A DNA stretch of 57,149 bases from Candidatus Aminicenantota bacterium (GTDB taxonomy: Bacteria > Acidobacteriota > Aminicenantia > Aminicenantales > Aminicenantaceae), in NCBI GenBank assembly GCA_016927475.1, contig JAFGMO010000019.1:1-57149 (forward strand), given 5' to 3'. Positions within the stretch are counted from its first letter, which is position 1; each line of letters opens with the position of its first letter. A model generated the notes under the pieces. That model did no database searches. It was given only the letters and a program-made list of their open reading frames with translations, and had not been told where the DNA came from. The position numbers and the translations under genes are program-made. Positions 17,284 through 26,564 of this stretch are shown piece after piece.

Positions 17284-18351
17284 ATGCATCCTTTTCTTCG
17301 TTCTTTAAAAAATCTTGTGCTGATGGGGCTCGTCTGGAGCCCCATCGCTTTTTCCATCGTCGTTTTGGTGAGCAGTCTGGGAGGAATGAGTCTTTCCGAT
17401 TCGGCCGTACTTACCGGTCCATTGATGGCTGTGAACTTATTTTTTTGTCTTTCCACCTGGTATATATGCCGCGGCGCGTTGCCCGACAAAAAGAATCTTT
17501 TAAGCTTGATTTTAAGGCATGTTCTGGGAGCTGTTTTGTTGAACGCTATCTGGCTTTCCCTGGGATTCATCTACAGCCGGGTCCTCGATTCTTTTGCCAT
17601 AACCCCCCGTTGGGGAGAGCGTTTTGATGATCTGCTTCCACTGCTTCTGGCGGTCGGTCTTTTCTTTTATTTTATCTCCTCCCTGGTTCATTACCTCATC
17701 CTGGTTTTAGAGAAAAACCGGGAAGCGGAGCGAATGGCCATGGAAAACCGTCTTCTGGCCCAACAGGCCGAAATGAACGTGCTTAAGGCCTTTATCCATC
17801 CCCATTTTCTTTTCAACAGCCTAACGGCCTTAAGCGTGCTCACAACAAAATCACCCCGCGCCGCCCGGGAGGTATGCCTCCGTTTATCCGATTTTCTCCG
17901 TTACAGTCTGACCTATGGGCAGCAGGAATGGGCAGCGGTACGACGGGAATGGGAACATATAGAAGATTATCTGGAAGTGGAAAAAATTCGTATTGGGGAG
18001 CGGTTTCAGGTGGAGGCCCACATTGATGATAAAACCCTGACAGAAAAAATTCCTTCCTTTACTCTTTTTCCCCTTATCGAGAATGCCGTTAAGCATGCCT
18101 TCCAAAAGAGCATGGAGTCAGGGACCTTATCCGTTAAAATAGAAAACCGTGCTCAGGGAATACGAATTCAGGTTTCCAATCCTCTTCCGGGCGATGAAGA
18201 AAATACCGCCGGAGTAGGGCAGGGTTTGAAGAACCTGAGAAGCCGGCTGGAAACAGCTTACAGCGGGGAGGCGGGGATGACGATCAAAAGGGAAGGCGGG
18301 TTTTTTAAGGTTGAACTTCGGCTTCCCCGTCGCAAGGAAAAGGGAAAATGA
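17284..18351 (+). CDS. LytS-like sensor histidine kinase
   Basis: The 355-residue protein has about four membrane helices in residues 10-145, a short coiled coil (145-170), then a His_kinase domain (PF06580 type) with the phosphoacceptor His174 in HPHFLFNSL. The ATPase domain follows (N box LIENAVKHAF, G box GQGLKNLRSRL). Such kinases pair with LytTR regulators, and the next gene is one, overlapping by four bases. The signal sensed is unknown, but the LiaF-like neighbour points to envelope stress. Confidence 0.9.
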   Translation: MHPFLRSLKNLVLMGLVWSPIAFSIVVLVSSLGGMSLSDSAVLTGPLMAVNLFFCLSTWYICRGALPDKKNLLSLILRHVLGAVLLNAIWLSLGFIYSRVLDSFAITPRWGERFDDLLPLLLAVGLFFYFISSLVHYLILVLEKNREAERMAMENRLLAQQAEMNVLKAFIHPHFLFNSLTALSVLTTKSPRAAREVCLRLSDFLRYSLTYGQQEWAAVRREWEHIEDYLEVEKIRIGERFQVEAHIDDKTLTEKIPSFTLFPLIENAVKHAFQKSMESGTLSVKIENRAQGIRIQVSNPLPGDEENTAGVGQGLKNLRSRLETAYSGEAGMTIKREGGFFKVELRLPRRKEKGK

Positions 18352-19091
18352 TGCGTATCAAGGCTTTGATCGTGGATGATGAACCTTTGGCTAGAGAATC
18401 TTTGTCTATGGCCCTTTCTTCGTTCGAGGAGATTTTGATTATCGGTGAATGTGCCGACGGTTTTGAAGCCGTCAAGGCCGTCCAAGAGCTTCGACCGGAC
18501 ATTTTATTCTTGGATATTCAGATGCCGAAGCTTGACGGCTTTGATGTTGTGGAGCTCTTGGGAGAGGATGCTCCCTATGTTGTTTTTGTCACGGCATACG
18601 ATGAATACGCTCTCAAAGCTTTTGAAACCCATGCCCTGGATTACCTGCTCAAACCTGTCAAGCCGGAACGTTTCGCCCGTACGCTGGAAAAAATCAAAAA
18701 AAACTTGAGTTCGGGGGAACGGCCGAATGTTCAAGGACTTCTGCAAAAACATCAAGAAGATAAAATTCCGCTTCGGCGCATTCTGGTCAAGGACCGGATG
18801 AACATCCATGTGATTCCGGTTGAAAAGGTTATCTGTTTCGAAGCCCAGGACGACTATGTCTCCATCCGGACTGCCTCCGCATCATATCTCAAAAAAGAAA
18901 CCCTGAGCCGATTGGAAAAAAGGCTTGATGCGCGACAGTTTATTCGCATCCACCGTTCCTATCTGCTGAATATTATTTATCTAAGCCGGATCGAGCCTTA
19001 TTCCAAGGACAGCCGGATCGCCGTTCTGCAGGACGGAAGCACACTGCCCGTTAGCCGGTCGGGCTATGCAAAGATGAAAAATCTCCTATAA
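18348..19091 (+). CDS. LytTR-family response regulator
   Basis: The 247-residue protein has a receiver domain (1-120) with acidic pocket Asp10-Asp11, phosphorylatable Asp56 in LFLDIQMPK and the Lys switch in LLKPVKPERF. A LytTR DNA-binding domain follows (about 140-247) with EAQDDYVSIRT and FIRIHRSYLLN. It is the output partner of the kinase encoded just upstream (ATGA overlap). ATG 18351 is an alternative start. Targets are not visible; no clear LytTR direct repeats were found upstream of 16569 by eye. Confidence 0.92.
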   Translation: MMRIKALIVDDEPLARESLSMALSSFEEILIIGECADGFEAVKAVQELRPDILFLDIQMPKLDGFDVVELLGEDAPYVVFVTAYDEYALKAFETHALDYLLKPVKPERFARTLEKIKKNLSSGERPNVQGLLQKHQEDKIPLRRILVKDRMNIHVIPVEKVICFEAQDDYVSIRTASASYLKKETLSRLEKRLDARQFIRIHRSYLLNIIYLSRIEPYSKDSRIAVLQDGSTLPVSRSGYAKMKNLL

Positions 19092-19125
19092 ACAATCGTA
19101 TTTATGCCTCTTTCCTCCATCTAAT

Positions 19126-19195
19126 CTGCATTATTCATAAATTTGTCCGACACCAACAGATAATTTCAATATTATGTGTCATTTAATGGTGATTT
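19126..19195. repeat. Dispersed intergenic repeat (copy 2, left part)
   Basis: CTGCATTATTCATAAAT followed by CCGACACCAACAGATAATTTCAAT and GTGTCATTTAATG matches 56971-57038 with scattered substitutions, and the first 45 bases also match 41936-41975. Only the left part of the element is kept here. It lies between the convergent ends of the LytTR regulator and pseudopilin genes. Confidence 0.65.
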
Positions 19196-19239
19196 TAAGA
19201 GAAATAGGTATTGGATCCTGATTATTTATAAGGGCGTGA

Positions 19240-19779
19240 CTATGAGGAAGTAGATGCGAATCGACGGGGCGCGCGAATCCAGTAACCTGTCAAGGAAATC
19301 AGGTCGTTGTTGAAATCCTGCATTGTGTTGAGATCAAACAATCCAGCGGCAGGTTCGTCTTCGAAGAAGGTCCAGGCCTCTTCTGTTCCATCACGGGCAT
19401 AGGAGACAACAAGATAGTCGCATTCTGTAGCCGTGCTGATACCATACTTGCCGTTGACGTCGGTTAACGTCCAGACCATAAAATAAGTGCCCCATTCATC
19501 GTTAACGGGGATGGCCCGGATATAGAAGGTTGATAATTTTCCATAGAATGGGTCACTCGTACTCAACTGATTTCCATTGGGCTGTTCCGGTACTCGACCG
19601 TTATCTGTGATATAGTCGGCAATGGCTGTGGCGACCGTTGTGATGGCTTTCATTGTTTCTTTTTGTTTGGCTTTTTGGACGGCTGTTATGACGTTAGGAA
19701 ATAAAAGAACCGCCAATATACCGATGATAGATACGACAATGAGCAGCTCGACTAGCGTAAAACCTCTCTTATTTTTCAC
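19240..19779 (-). CDS. Type II secretion/type IV pilin-like pseudopilin
   Basis: The 179-residue protein has a class III signal: KNKRG followed by FTLVELLIVVSIIGILAVL, with Glu at +5, which PilD-type peptidase would cleave and N-methylate. The soluble part resembles GspG-like major pseudopilins (YITDNGRVPEQPNG...). It starts at GTG 19779 after AAGGA. No other secretion or pilus gene is nearby, so it is an orphan that must work with components encoded elsewhere. The C-terminal tail after residue 150 is not recognised. Confidence 0.85.
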   Translation of the reverse strand: MKNKRGFTLVELLIVVSIIGILAVLLFPNVITAVQKAKQKETMKAITTVATAIADYITDNGRVPEQPNGNQLSTSDPFYGKLSTFYIRAIPVNDEWGTYFMVWTLTDVNGKYGISTATECDYLVVSYARDGTEEAWTFFEDEPAAGLFDLNTMQDFNNDLISLTGYWIRAPRRFASTSS

Positions 19780-19992
19780 CCTTCCTTGACCTCCTTGGAC
19801 TTAACTAAGATTTCAGTTTTAATGTATTATTTCGCTAAGATTTTTTGCAATAATTGTGCCATTTAATTTAATGTTGATAATAAACAAGATAGATAAATAT
19901 GCGGATATGAATGTCTTATATAATCAAAATAAATGTAACATTGTTGCCATTTTTTGTCATTTTGAATGAAAAATAGGCAATTTATAGGAAAA

Positions 19993-20721
19993 TCAGAAAT
20001 AATATCTCAATCCTACATTCAAACCCGGATTGATCATAAAAAGTTTGTCCTCGAGGCTGTAGCTCCATTTCGTTCCTTCGGAATCTTTCGCCCTTGCGGA
20101 GTGGATCATCATGAGACGAAGAAAAATACAGGCGTTAAGGGAAAATTTTGGATTGAATGCATAAGAGATACCGGCTTCGCCATTGAGGCCGATGCTGTAG
20201 TAAAGGGCGTTTCCCTCAAGGACCAGCCTCGAAGACAGATAGGAATCTCCGGGAGCCAAATACCAGTCTTCCTTGTAGAAGGCGTCTTTAACGGGAAGCC
20301 AAGCCAGATTCATACCGCCGGCTATGAAAGGTTGGAATTTGCCTTTCATAGAAAAATGACGGACATAGTTTATGTTGATAATGTGCTGTACGCCGTTCTT
20401 TTTAACGCCCAAAACATCTGCCTTGTGGGGATTGTAAAAATATGATATTTCGTAACCTGTTTTCCCTTTTTTGTTTCCCAGAACGATCCCGAAGCCTGGG
20501 CTTCCTGATAATCCGGGCACGACAAACATCTGGCCGTTGCCGGTAAGAACGGTATCCCCGTCAAAATCGCCGCCGATAATCAGTCCATATCCGGCTGTCA
20601 CGCCGATATAAAAACCGTTTGGGGAGTCGTATTCCTGTGCTGCTGCGGCTGGAAACGTTATCAAGCAAATGATACAGAAAAAAAGAGACGTTTTGAATTT
20701 TGGTTCGATAAATAGGCTCAT
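19993..20721 (-). CDS. Outer-membrane beta-barrel protein
   Basis: The 242-residue protein has a signal peptide (hydrophobic residues 11-26, ending PAAAAQ) and a series of amphipathic strands such as NGFYIGVTAGYGLIIGG and GYEISYFYNP. It ends in VGLRYYF, the aromatic C terminus used for BAM-dependent insertion. It resembles small OmpA/OmpW-type barrels of about eight strands. No specific function is visible. ATG 20721 follows GAGAG. Confidence 0.78.
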   Translation of the reverse strand: MSLFIEPKFKTSLFFCIICLITFPAAAAQEYDSPNGFYIGVTAGYGLIIGGDFDGDTVLTGNGQMFVVPGLSGSPGFGIVLGNKKGKTGYEISYFYNPHKADVLGVKKNGVQHIININYVRHFSMKGKFQPFIAGGMNLAWLPVKDAFYKEDWYLAPGDSYLSSRLVLEGNALYYSIGLNGEAGISYAFNPKFSLNACIFLRLMMIHSARAKDSEGTKWSYSLEDKLFMINPGLNVGLRYYF

Positions 20722-20812
20722 TTCTCTCTCGTATACTAAATTTTTTTGAATAAATGGGAAGTAAAAGTCTATTTATAGATGAGTACTGCGTCAAGCATTT
20801 TTATGATTTTTT

Positions 20813-22345
20813 TTAGAAGAGGCTGGAAGCCACAAGAGCGGCAGAAACAAGCAGGCATAACCAGGCCAGCCAGTCACCCAAGACGGCATAAAGAGTATCC
20901 ACCTTTTTGACTGGAAGTTCCATCGTTAAAGAAGCCCTATTTTTAGTAGAATAGTCGATCCTGCCGAAGATTCGTCCAAAGGGGTCTGCGGCCATAGAAA
21001 TACCGTCGCTTGTCGGTCTGAGGAGAGAAAATCCGTTTTCGACGGCCCGGGTGACGGCAATCCTGGCATGCGTATTTTTGATTTCTTTCCAGTCGCTGGA
21101 GGGGATGATGAGAATCCTGGTATCCGGTTTGGCGGCCCTGCGGATAACATCTGGAAAAAGCGTCTCGTAACATATAGCTGCAGAAATCATACCCTTATCG
21201 GTTTCATATGCAGTGAACGTGCCGTTTCCCGGGTTGTAGATGTTTGTCTCCAGCCTGGGTAGAAGTTTCGATTTATGGTGCTCAAAAACTTTTTTTCCTT
21301 CAGAATTGATAAAAATGAAGGTGTTTCGAAAGCCGGGATGTTCCGCTCTCGGTTCAAGAATATTGCCTTTTCTGACAATAATGGCTGTCAATCCCAGGTG
21401 GACACGGTTCTTCTGTGCCAGTTCACAAGCTTTGGAAAAAAGTTCTTCTTTGTCGCATTCGAACAAAATCACGGCGGCTTCGGACCATGCCACAATCTGT
21501 GCTCCGGCCGAAACCTGCTTTTCCGATTCTTTAAGAAGGTTTTGGAAGGCTGCCGCCAAACTTAAACGAAGCTTATCAATCTGTTCCTCTTTCACTTTTT
21601 GTGCAGACACCAAATAAAACAGCGTCCTTCTCAAGATATCTCTCTGATTCTTGTCAGGGGTGACGATGGCGGCTCTCATTGAATCTTCAGCATAGGAAAA
21701 ATAACGCAGTCGGACAAATCCATACAAAAAAACAAGAAAGAAAAGCATCAAAAACGTAAAGACAGGGAGACGGGCTTCATTCACACTAAAACGGTTTTCC
21801 CATAATGCATTGAAGACGGAGGCAAAAAGGCAGGGGAGAAAAACGAGCCCCCAAATACCCGTCAACGAGGTGAGCTGAAGAAGGATGATGTTCCCGGAAA
21901 GCGCATATGCCGGATTTCCCCAGGTGCCGTTATAAGAAAAACTGACGAGGTAATAAAACGATACCATGAGTGAAGGGAATAGAAGAAAAGAACCCCATTT
22001 TGGTATTTTTTGGACTATAAGTCTGTCCAAAAGGAAGGGAAGAAAAAAAACAATTGAAATAAAAAGACTGTAAAAAAGGCGAGCGTTTGCCGGTAAAAGC
22101 ATCATGCCCTTTGAGGCCCAAAATATGGAAATCGCGGCGGGGGGAACGGCAAAAACATATCCTAAAATCGGCCGGCTTGTTCGAAAAAACCTCAAGAGAA
22201 AGACAAAAGAAAGCCAAACTGCCAGGCCAAAAGGCATATCCCCCCGTGTGAAATACAAAAACATACAGCCCGCTATTATATAAACAAATTTTAGGGGCGA
22301 TCCCTGCCGTTTTTTTCCTTGAGTATCACGGCTGTTCTTTTCCAT
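20813..22345 (-). CDS. lnt: Apolipoprotein N-acyltransferase
   Basis: Lnt adds the third acyl chain to the N-terminal Cys of lipoproteins in the inner membrane. The 510-residue protein has about seven membrane helices (residues 20-212), a nitrilase domain (about 222-470) and a last helix near the C terminus. The catalytic triad is visible: Glu289 in WSEAA, Lys358 or Lys360 in HHKSKLLP, and Cys392 in ICYETLFPD. This confirms a diderm envelope. It is divergent from the LysR gene with 155 bases between. Confidence 0.88.
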   Translation of the reverse strand: MEKNSRDTQGKKRQGSPLKFVYIIAGCMFLYFTRGDMPFGLAVWLSFVFLLRFFRTSRPILGYVFAVPPAAISIFWASKGMMLLPANARLFYSLFISIVFFLPFLLDRLIVQKIPKWGSFLLFPSLMVSFYYLVSFSYNGTWGNPAYALSGNIILLQLTSLTGIWGLVFLPCLFASVFNALWENRFSVNEARLPVFTFLMLFFLVFLYGFVRLRYFSYAEDSMRAAIVTPDKNQRDILRRTLFYLVSAQKVKEEQIDKLRLSLAAAFQNLLKESEKQVSAGAQIVAWSEAAVILFECDKEELFSKACELAQKNRVHLGLTAIIVRKGNILEPRAEHPGFRNTFIFINSEGKKVFEHHKSKLLPRLETNIYNPGNGTFTAYETDKGMISAAICYETLFPDVIRRAAKPDTRILIIPSSDWKEIKNTHARIAVTRAVENGFSLLRPTSDGISMAADPFGRIFGRIDYSTKNRASLTMELPVKKVDTLYAVLGDWLAWLCLLVSAALVASSLF

Positions 22346-22441
22346 GCATAAGTTCCGGTGTAGTTATCATATATAACTTTTGCTAAAATGTGCAATGTTG
22401 ATTTTGAATGAACTGATACGCGAAACGAATAAGTCCTGTAT

Positions 22442-22479
22442 TATTTAAATATAAGAATAATTCCTGAAGTATTTAAATA
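22442..22479. promoter_or_regulatory. Tandem AT-rich palindromes upstream of the LysR gene
   Basis: The perfect palindrome TATTTAAATA occurs at 22442-22451 and again at 22470-22479, 28 bases apart centre to centre and embedded in a longer direct repeat. They end 21 bases before the LysR ATG and lie in the divergent lnt/LysR interval. LysR proteins often bind paired sites in such intervals and regulate themselves and the divergent gene. Binding is inferred. Confidence 0.4.
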
Positions 22480-22500
22480 TATAAATAAGGCAGGTAAACT

Positions 22501-23382
22501 ATGGATCTTAAGGAGCTTCGATCTTTTTTAGTCCTGGCTGAAGAGCTTCATTTCGGAAAGGCGGCCAAAAAACTTTTTATATCCCAGCCTCCCTTGAGCA
22601 AGCAGATCAAAAATCTCGAAGATGAACTGGGCGTCCCCCTTTTTTACCGGACCAAAAGAAAGGTCCGGCTCACGGAATACGGCGAATTTTTGAGGATAGA
22701 AGCCCACCGTCTATTTATTCAGACCGAGGCCATCAAAAATCACATCGGATTGATAAGAAAAGAAACTGCCGGAGTTATCAGGTTTGGATTTGTGGATGAT
22801 GTGCTTTATACGATTCTGCCCAAGATTCTGCATGAACTCAAAAAAAAATATCCTGGAATCGACACCGTTCTATCCACGTTGAACACAGAATTTCTGATCA
22901 ATACCCTTAGAGCCCGGCTTGTCGATATCGCCTTTATTCGAACTCCGGTCCAGGCCAAAGATATTGCGGTTCACCCGCTCACTAAAGATACTTTTTCTTT
23001 GATCCTGCCGCTTTCGCACCCCCTTGCCTCAAAGAAAAATATCAGCTTGAAGGAGCTGGCCGAAGAACCTTTTGTTGGGTTGTCCCGCTACTGCACGCCA
23101 TCGCTGAAGAACGCCATCGTCAGCATATGCAGCAAGGCCGGGTTTTTGCCGAGGATCGTCCATGAAACCGGCAATATCAACACCATTATCCGGATTGTGG
23201 AAAATAATTTGGGCTATTCCATCATTCCATCGGGTGCTAAAAAAACGTGTAAGTCCGACGTTAGATTTTTCGAGCTTAAGGAATATCCTGAAAGGGCGGA
23301 GTTATCATTAGCCTACAATCCGGAAGCCGTAAGCGGTGTTGCCAAATCGGCTATAGACCTGATTTTAAGCATGAGATTCTAG
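22501..23382 (+). CDS. LysR-family transcriptional regulator
   Basis: The 293-residue protein has the typical N-terminal winged helix (residues 1-60: LRSFLVLAEELHFGKAAKKLFISQPPLSKQIKNLE) and a periplasmic-binding-like effector domain (about 90-290). The HFGKAA...QPPLS form is typical of the CbbR/BenM-like branch that responds to aromatic or organic-acid ligands. The effector is unknown. It ends 36 bases before a truncated GH172-like gene that may once have been its neighbour or target. Confidence 0.92.
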   Translation: MDLKELRSFLVLAEELHFGKAAKKLFISQPPLSKQIKNLEDELGVPLFYRTKRKVRLTEYGEFLRIEAHRLFIQTEAIKNHIGLIRKETAGVIRFGFVDDVLYTILPKILHELKKKYPGIDTVLSTLNTEFLINTLRARLVDIAFIRTPVQAKDIAVHPLTKDTFSLILPLSHPLASKKNISLKELAEEPFVGLSRYCTPSLKNAIVSICSKAGFLPRIVHETGNINTIIRIVENNLGYSIIPSGAKKTCKSDVRFFELKEYPERAELSLAYNPEAVSGVAKSAIDLILSMRF

Positions 23383-23418
23383 GATTCCCGGCCGATGTTT
23401 TACAGAAAGATCTGAAGG

Positions 23419-24909
23419 TTTCCGGATTGGTTCGCCAGTTCCGATGGATTCGGGGGAGAGCCGGTTCCCAATTTTGAAGCCGTTTTGAGAGAACCGGATG
23501 AGACAGGAGTAGGGGAATATTTGATTGCAGATATCGAAGGTCCCGGTGCTGTTGTCCGCTTATGGACCGCCGCCATCGATGGAAGAGTCAAGATGTATTT
23601 AGACGGATCAAAAACTCCTCTTTTTGAAGGAAAGGCTGATGTTTTTTTTCGCCATCCTTATGATATGTTTCCTCAGATCAAGAGCATCAACCGGGAGAGA
23701 TTTCAAGAAACGGTCTACCAGAGGGACGCTTCCTATGCTCCCATTCCTTTTGCAGAGCATCTGAAAGTAATCTGGGAAGGAAATATAAAAAAAATCCATT
23801 TTTACCAAATGCAGGTGCGTCTTTATCCTTCCGAAACCAAGGTCGTATCATTCACGCCCGAAGACATATCCACTTATCAAAAAATGATTGACAAAGTTAC
23901 CTCGGTTCTTCTTGATCCTGACACGTGTTTGCCCCATAGGCAGGCACAAGATATGATTGCCTCCAACGAAGACGTTCAGGATCTTCCTTTTCTCCTGGTC
24001 AGCGGAAAAGGTGTTTATGTCGGGAGCTCCTCTTATGTTCTGAATCCCAATCCTATCCCCACTTCATGGGGCAACTGGTGGGGAGAAGGAGATGAGAAGG
24101 TTTTTGTTGACGATGGAGACCTGCCGTCTCTGTTCGGGACCGGGTCGGAGGATTATTACAATTATTCCTGGTTATCCCCGGATATTTTCTTTTTTCCCTA
24201 CTGCGGTCAGCCCCGGAATGACGGCCCGGGAAACAGGGGATTTGTTGCCAACTTCCGCTGGCATATTCTTGATGCTATTGTCTTTGTGGAAAACCTGCGT
24301 TTTTATATGGAACTTTTCAGCCATGAAAAAACACCGGACCTTTCCTACGCCCGGATCGGGTACCATAATGCCCGGCCGGAGATAACCGATGACCATCTGG
24401 CCATCAAACCGGAAGATGTGCGGGCACAGCATCTTCCGGAAGGGTGGAAGCCCGCTCCGAGATTCGGAGCAAGAAACTCGGTATTTTATCCTGCGGTAAC
24501 AATCATCAAGGATAAAACCAATACACGAATGGAGAAAGGCGGCATGTGGGCCGAAGGAAAACTGCTCGTTTGGGAGCCCAGGATAGCGGGCGAACGTAAA
24601 AACTTGATATTCACTGTTGACTCCTCCGGAGATAAGAGAATCTATATTACGGCGGCACTGACTCCCCGGTCGGGAATCATTTCCGTTTTTCTTGATGGAA
24701 AACCGCTTAAGCTTTCTGATGATTCGGAAACAATCAATCTTAATCGGCCTTACCGCACTCTTTTAAGAAATTTCGCCTTTCAAGAAGTAAAAATGGACGA
24801 AGGGGAGCATACGCTGACTTTGGAATACAAGGATAACACCGAAAGTTTCGGATACCGAGAAATCGGTCTTGATTTTATCTGGATACAGGATATACCAGAG
24901 AGAAAATAA
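23419..24909 (+). pseudogene. 5'-truncated DUF2961 (GH172-like) glycoside hydrolase
   Basis: The reading frame encodes a DUF2961/GH172 protein from DWFASSDGFGGEP at about 23425 to the stop at 24909. The catalytic-type motif FGTGSEDYYNYSW is intact and a C-terminal beta domain follows. Coding similarity clearly begins before the first possible start (TTG at 23485), yet there is an in-frame TGA at 23413-23415. The signal peptide and the conserved first few dozen residues of the family are missing, and the LysR gene ends just upstream. The likely history is a deletion that removed the 5' end. Members act on alpha-linked fructose or arabinose sugars. A short active product from TTG 23485 cannot be excluded. 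Confidence 0.65.
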
Positions 24910-24975
24910 TATCAATAATAAATGCCAATGCGGCCGGACTTTATGCTAGAATAGCAGGAATTGAGGAAAACCGGT

Positions 24976-26520
24976 ATGGAAACAGCAAGAGAAGAGACAA
25001 TTGTTGACAAAGATTTTTTTTCTCCCGTTATACGCACCGTCCTTTTTTTTCTGATTTTTGCAGCGGGTTTTTTTGTTAGGTTTTACCATATCAAAGACCC
25101 CCCGCTTGATTTTGCCCCGACATGTCAGTTCCGCTCGGCATCTATCGCCAGAGCGCTTTTCTATAAAAACAATCCGGACATTCCGGAATGGCAAAAAGAA
25201 ATCGCCTTTGCCGAAAAAAAGTATCACGGCCCGTTAGAACCGGCGATTATGGAACATCTGGCTTTATTTTCGTACAAGATAGCCGGAAAGGAAGTGCTCT
25301 GGATTCCTCGTGTGTTTGCTGTTTTTTTCTGGATGATCGGCGGGTTTTTTCTGCTGCTCTTGACACGAAAGCTCGTTTCTGCTGACGGGGCTCTTTTTGC
25401 TGTTGCCTTTTATGTGTGTTCACCATTCGGAATTTTTGCCAGTCGAAGTTTTCAGCCGGATCCCCTGATGATCATGGGATTTATGGCCGCTGTCTATTTT
25501 ATTGTCTTATATTTTGAAAGACCATCGTATCGCCGGTTATGGATATCCGCTTCGATAACGGCTGTAGGAATTTTTTTCAAGCTCATTACGGTTTTTCCTA
25601 TTGTATTGGTGTTTTTGTTTGCCGGATTGAAAAAGTTTGGTTTTCGGCGATTGATAATTGACGGCAAAACCTGGATTTTCGCGGGAATCGCCGCTATTCC
25701 CACGGCCGTCTATTATCCGTATCACCTTTTTTTGGCCAAGGATATGAGCGCTGGGGGTTATTTTTTTCCCGGTTTTATCCTGAAATCATTTTTTTGGGAT
25801 GGGTGGAAATATCTTCTGGACAGAGTTATTGGTCTTTTTCCGCTTTATTTGGCTTTGATAGGCGCTTTTTTCTTTAAAAAACGAATGGCCCGAAGTGTTT
25901 CCCTGGGGCTTTGGATGGGGTATATCTTATATGCGCTGGTCTTTACCTATCCGACCTATACACATGCCTACTATCATCTCCAGTTGATACCCATCGTCGC
26001 TTTTTCTCTGGCGCCGCTGGGTGGTCTGCTTCTAAATGGCCTCAGGAAAAATATGCGTTCTTGGGCCGCCCGGGCCCTGCCGCTTATTATTATTTTTTAT
26101 CCTTTCTTTTCCAGTCTGGGCCAGGCCCGGAAGGTGTTGAACAATCCTAATAACCATATGATGGTGAGAACCGCCCGGGAAATCGGGAGAGCTGTGAATC
26201 ATTCCAATCGGACCATTTTTTTATCTGATTTTTATGGGTACTGGCTTATTTATTACGGCCGTATTTTCGGGAAAAATTGGAGTACGATATGGCATGACCA
26301 GGCGGTGGTTGCCCGCGGCGGGACTCTCCTTCCGCCTTTGAAAAAGTTAAAACGTATGATCTCTTTTAACGAAAGCGAATATTTTATCGTGACCTACATG
26401 GAAGAATTCAAACGCCAAACGGAGCTGAGAGAGGTTCTTTTTAATAGATATCCCGTTGTTGAGCAGACAAGCCGGTATATTGTTTTTGATCTTACGCGAA
26501 CAAAAAGCTATGGACCTTGA
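24976..26520 (+). CDS. Polytopic glycosyltransferase, GT39/ArnT-like
   Basis: The 514-residue protein has about eleven membrane helices and a first periplasmic loop with the acidic pair region of PMT/ArnT enzymes (RFYHIKDPPLDFAPTCQFRSA). A short soluble C-terminal domain follows. Such enzymes move a sugar from a polyprenyl-phosphate carrier to lipid or protein on the outer face of the inner membrane. The substrate is not known. ATG 24976 follows GAGG at 24963-24966; an in-frame TTG at 24961 is less likely. Confidence 0.8.
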   Translation: METAREETIVDKDFFSPVIRTVLFFLIFAAGFFVRFYHIKDPPLDFAPTCQFRSASIARALFYKNNPDIPEWQKEIAFAEKKYHGPLEPAIMEHLALFSYKIAGKEVLWIPRVFAVFFWMIGGFFLLLLTRKLVSADGALFAVAFYVCSPFGIFASRSFQPDPLMIMGFMAAVYFIVLYFERPSYRRLWISASITAVGIFFKLITVFPIVLVFLFAGLKKFGFRRLIIDGKTWIFAGIAAIPTAVYYPYHLFLAKDMSAGGYFFPGFILKSFFWDGWKYLLDRVIGLFPLYLALIGAFFFKKRMARSVSLGLWMGYILYALVFTYPTYTHAYYHLQLIPIVAFSLAPLGGLLLNGLRKNMRSWAARALPLIIIFYPFFSSLGQARKVLNNPNNHMMVRTAREIGRAVNHSNRTIFLSDFYGYWLIYYGRIFGKNWSTIWHDQAVVARGGTLLPPLKKLKRMISFNESEYFIVTYMEEFKRQTELREVLFNRYPVVEQTSRYIVFDLTRTKSYGP

Positions 26521-26548
26521 CTTTTTGTGATTCTTTATTACAATGTTA

Positions 26549-26560
26549 ATGAATATTCAC
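26549..26560. promoter_or_regulatory. Probable TetR operator at the TetR gene
   Basis: ATGAATATTCAC differs by one base from the core of the perfect palindrome at 27212-27229, and its centre TGAATATTCA (26550-26559) is itself palindromic. It lies just before the TetR ATG at 26565, consistent with autorepression. The shared sequence at two places around one TetR gene is the main support. Confidence 0.6.
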
Positions 26561-26564
26561 TACT

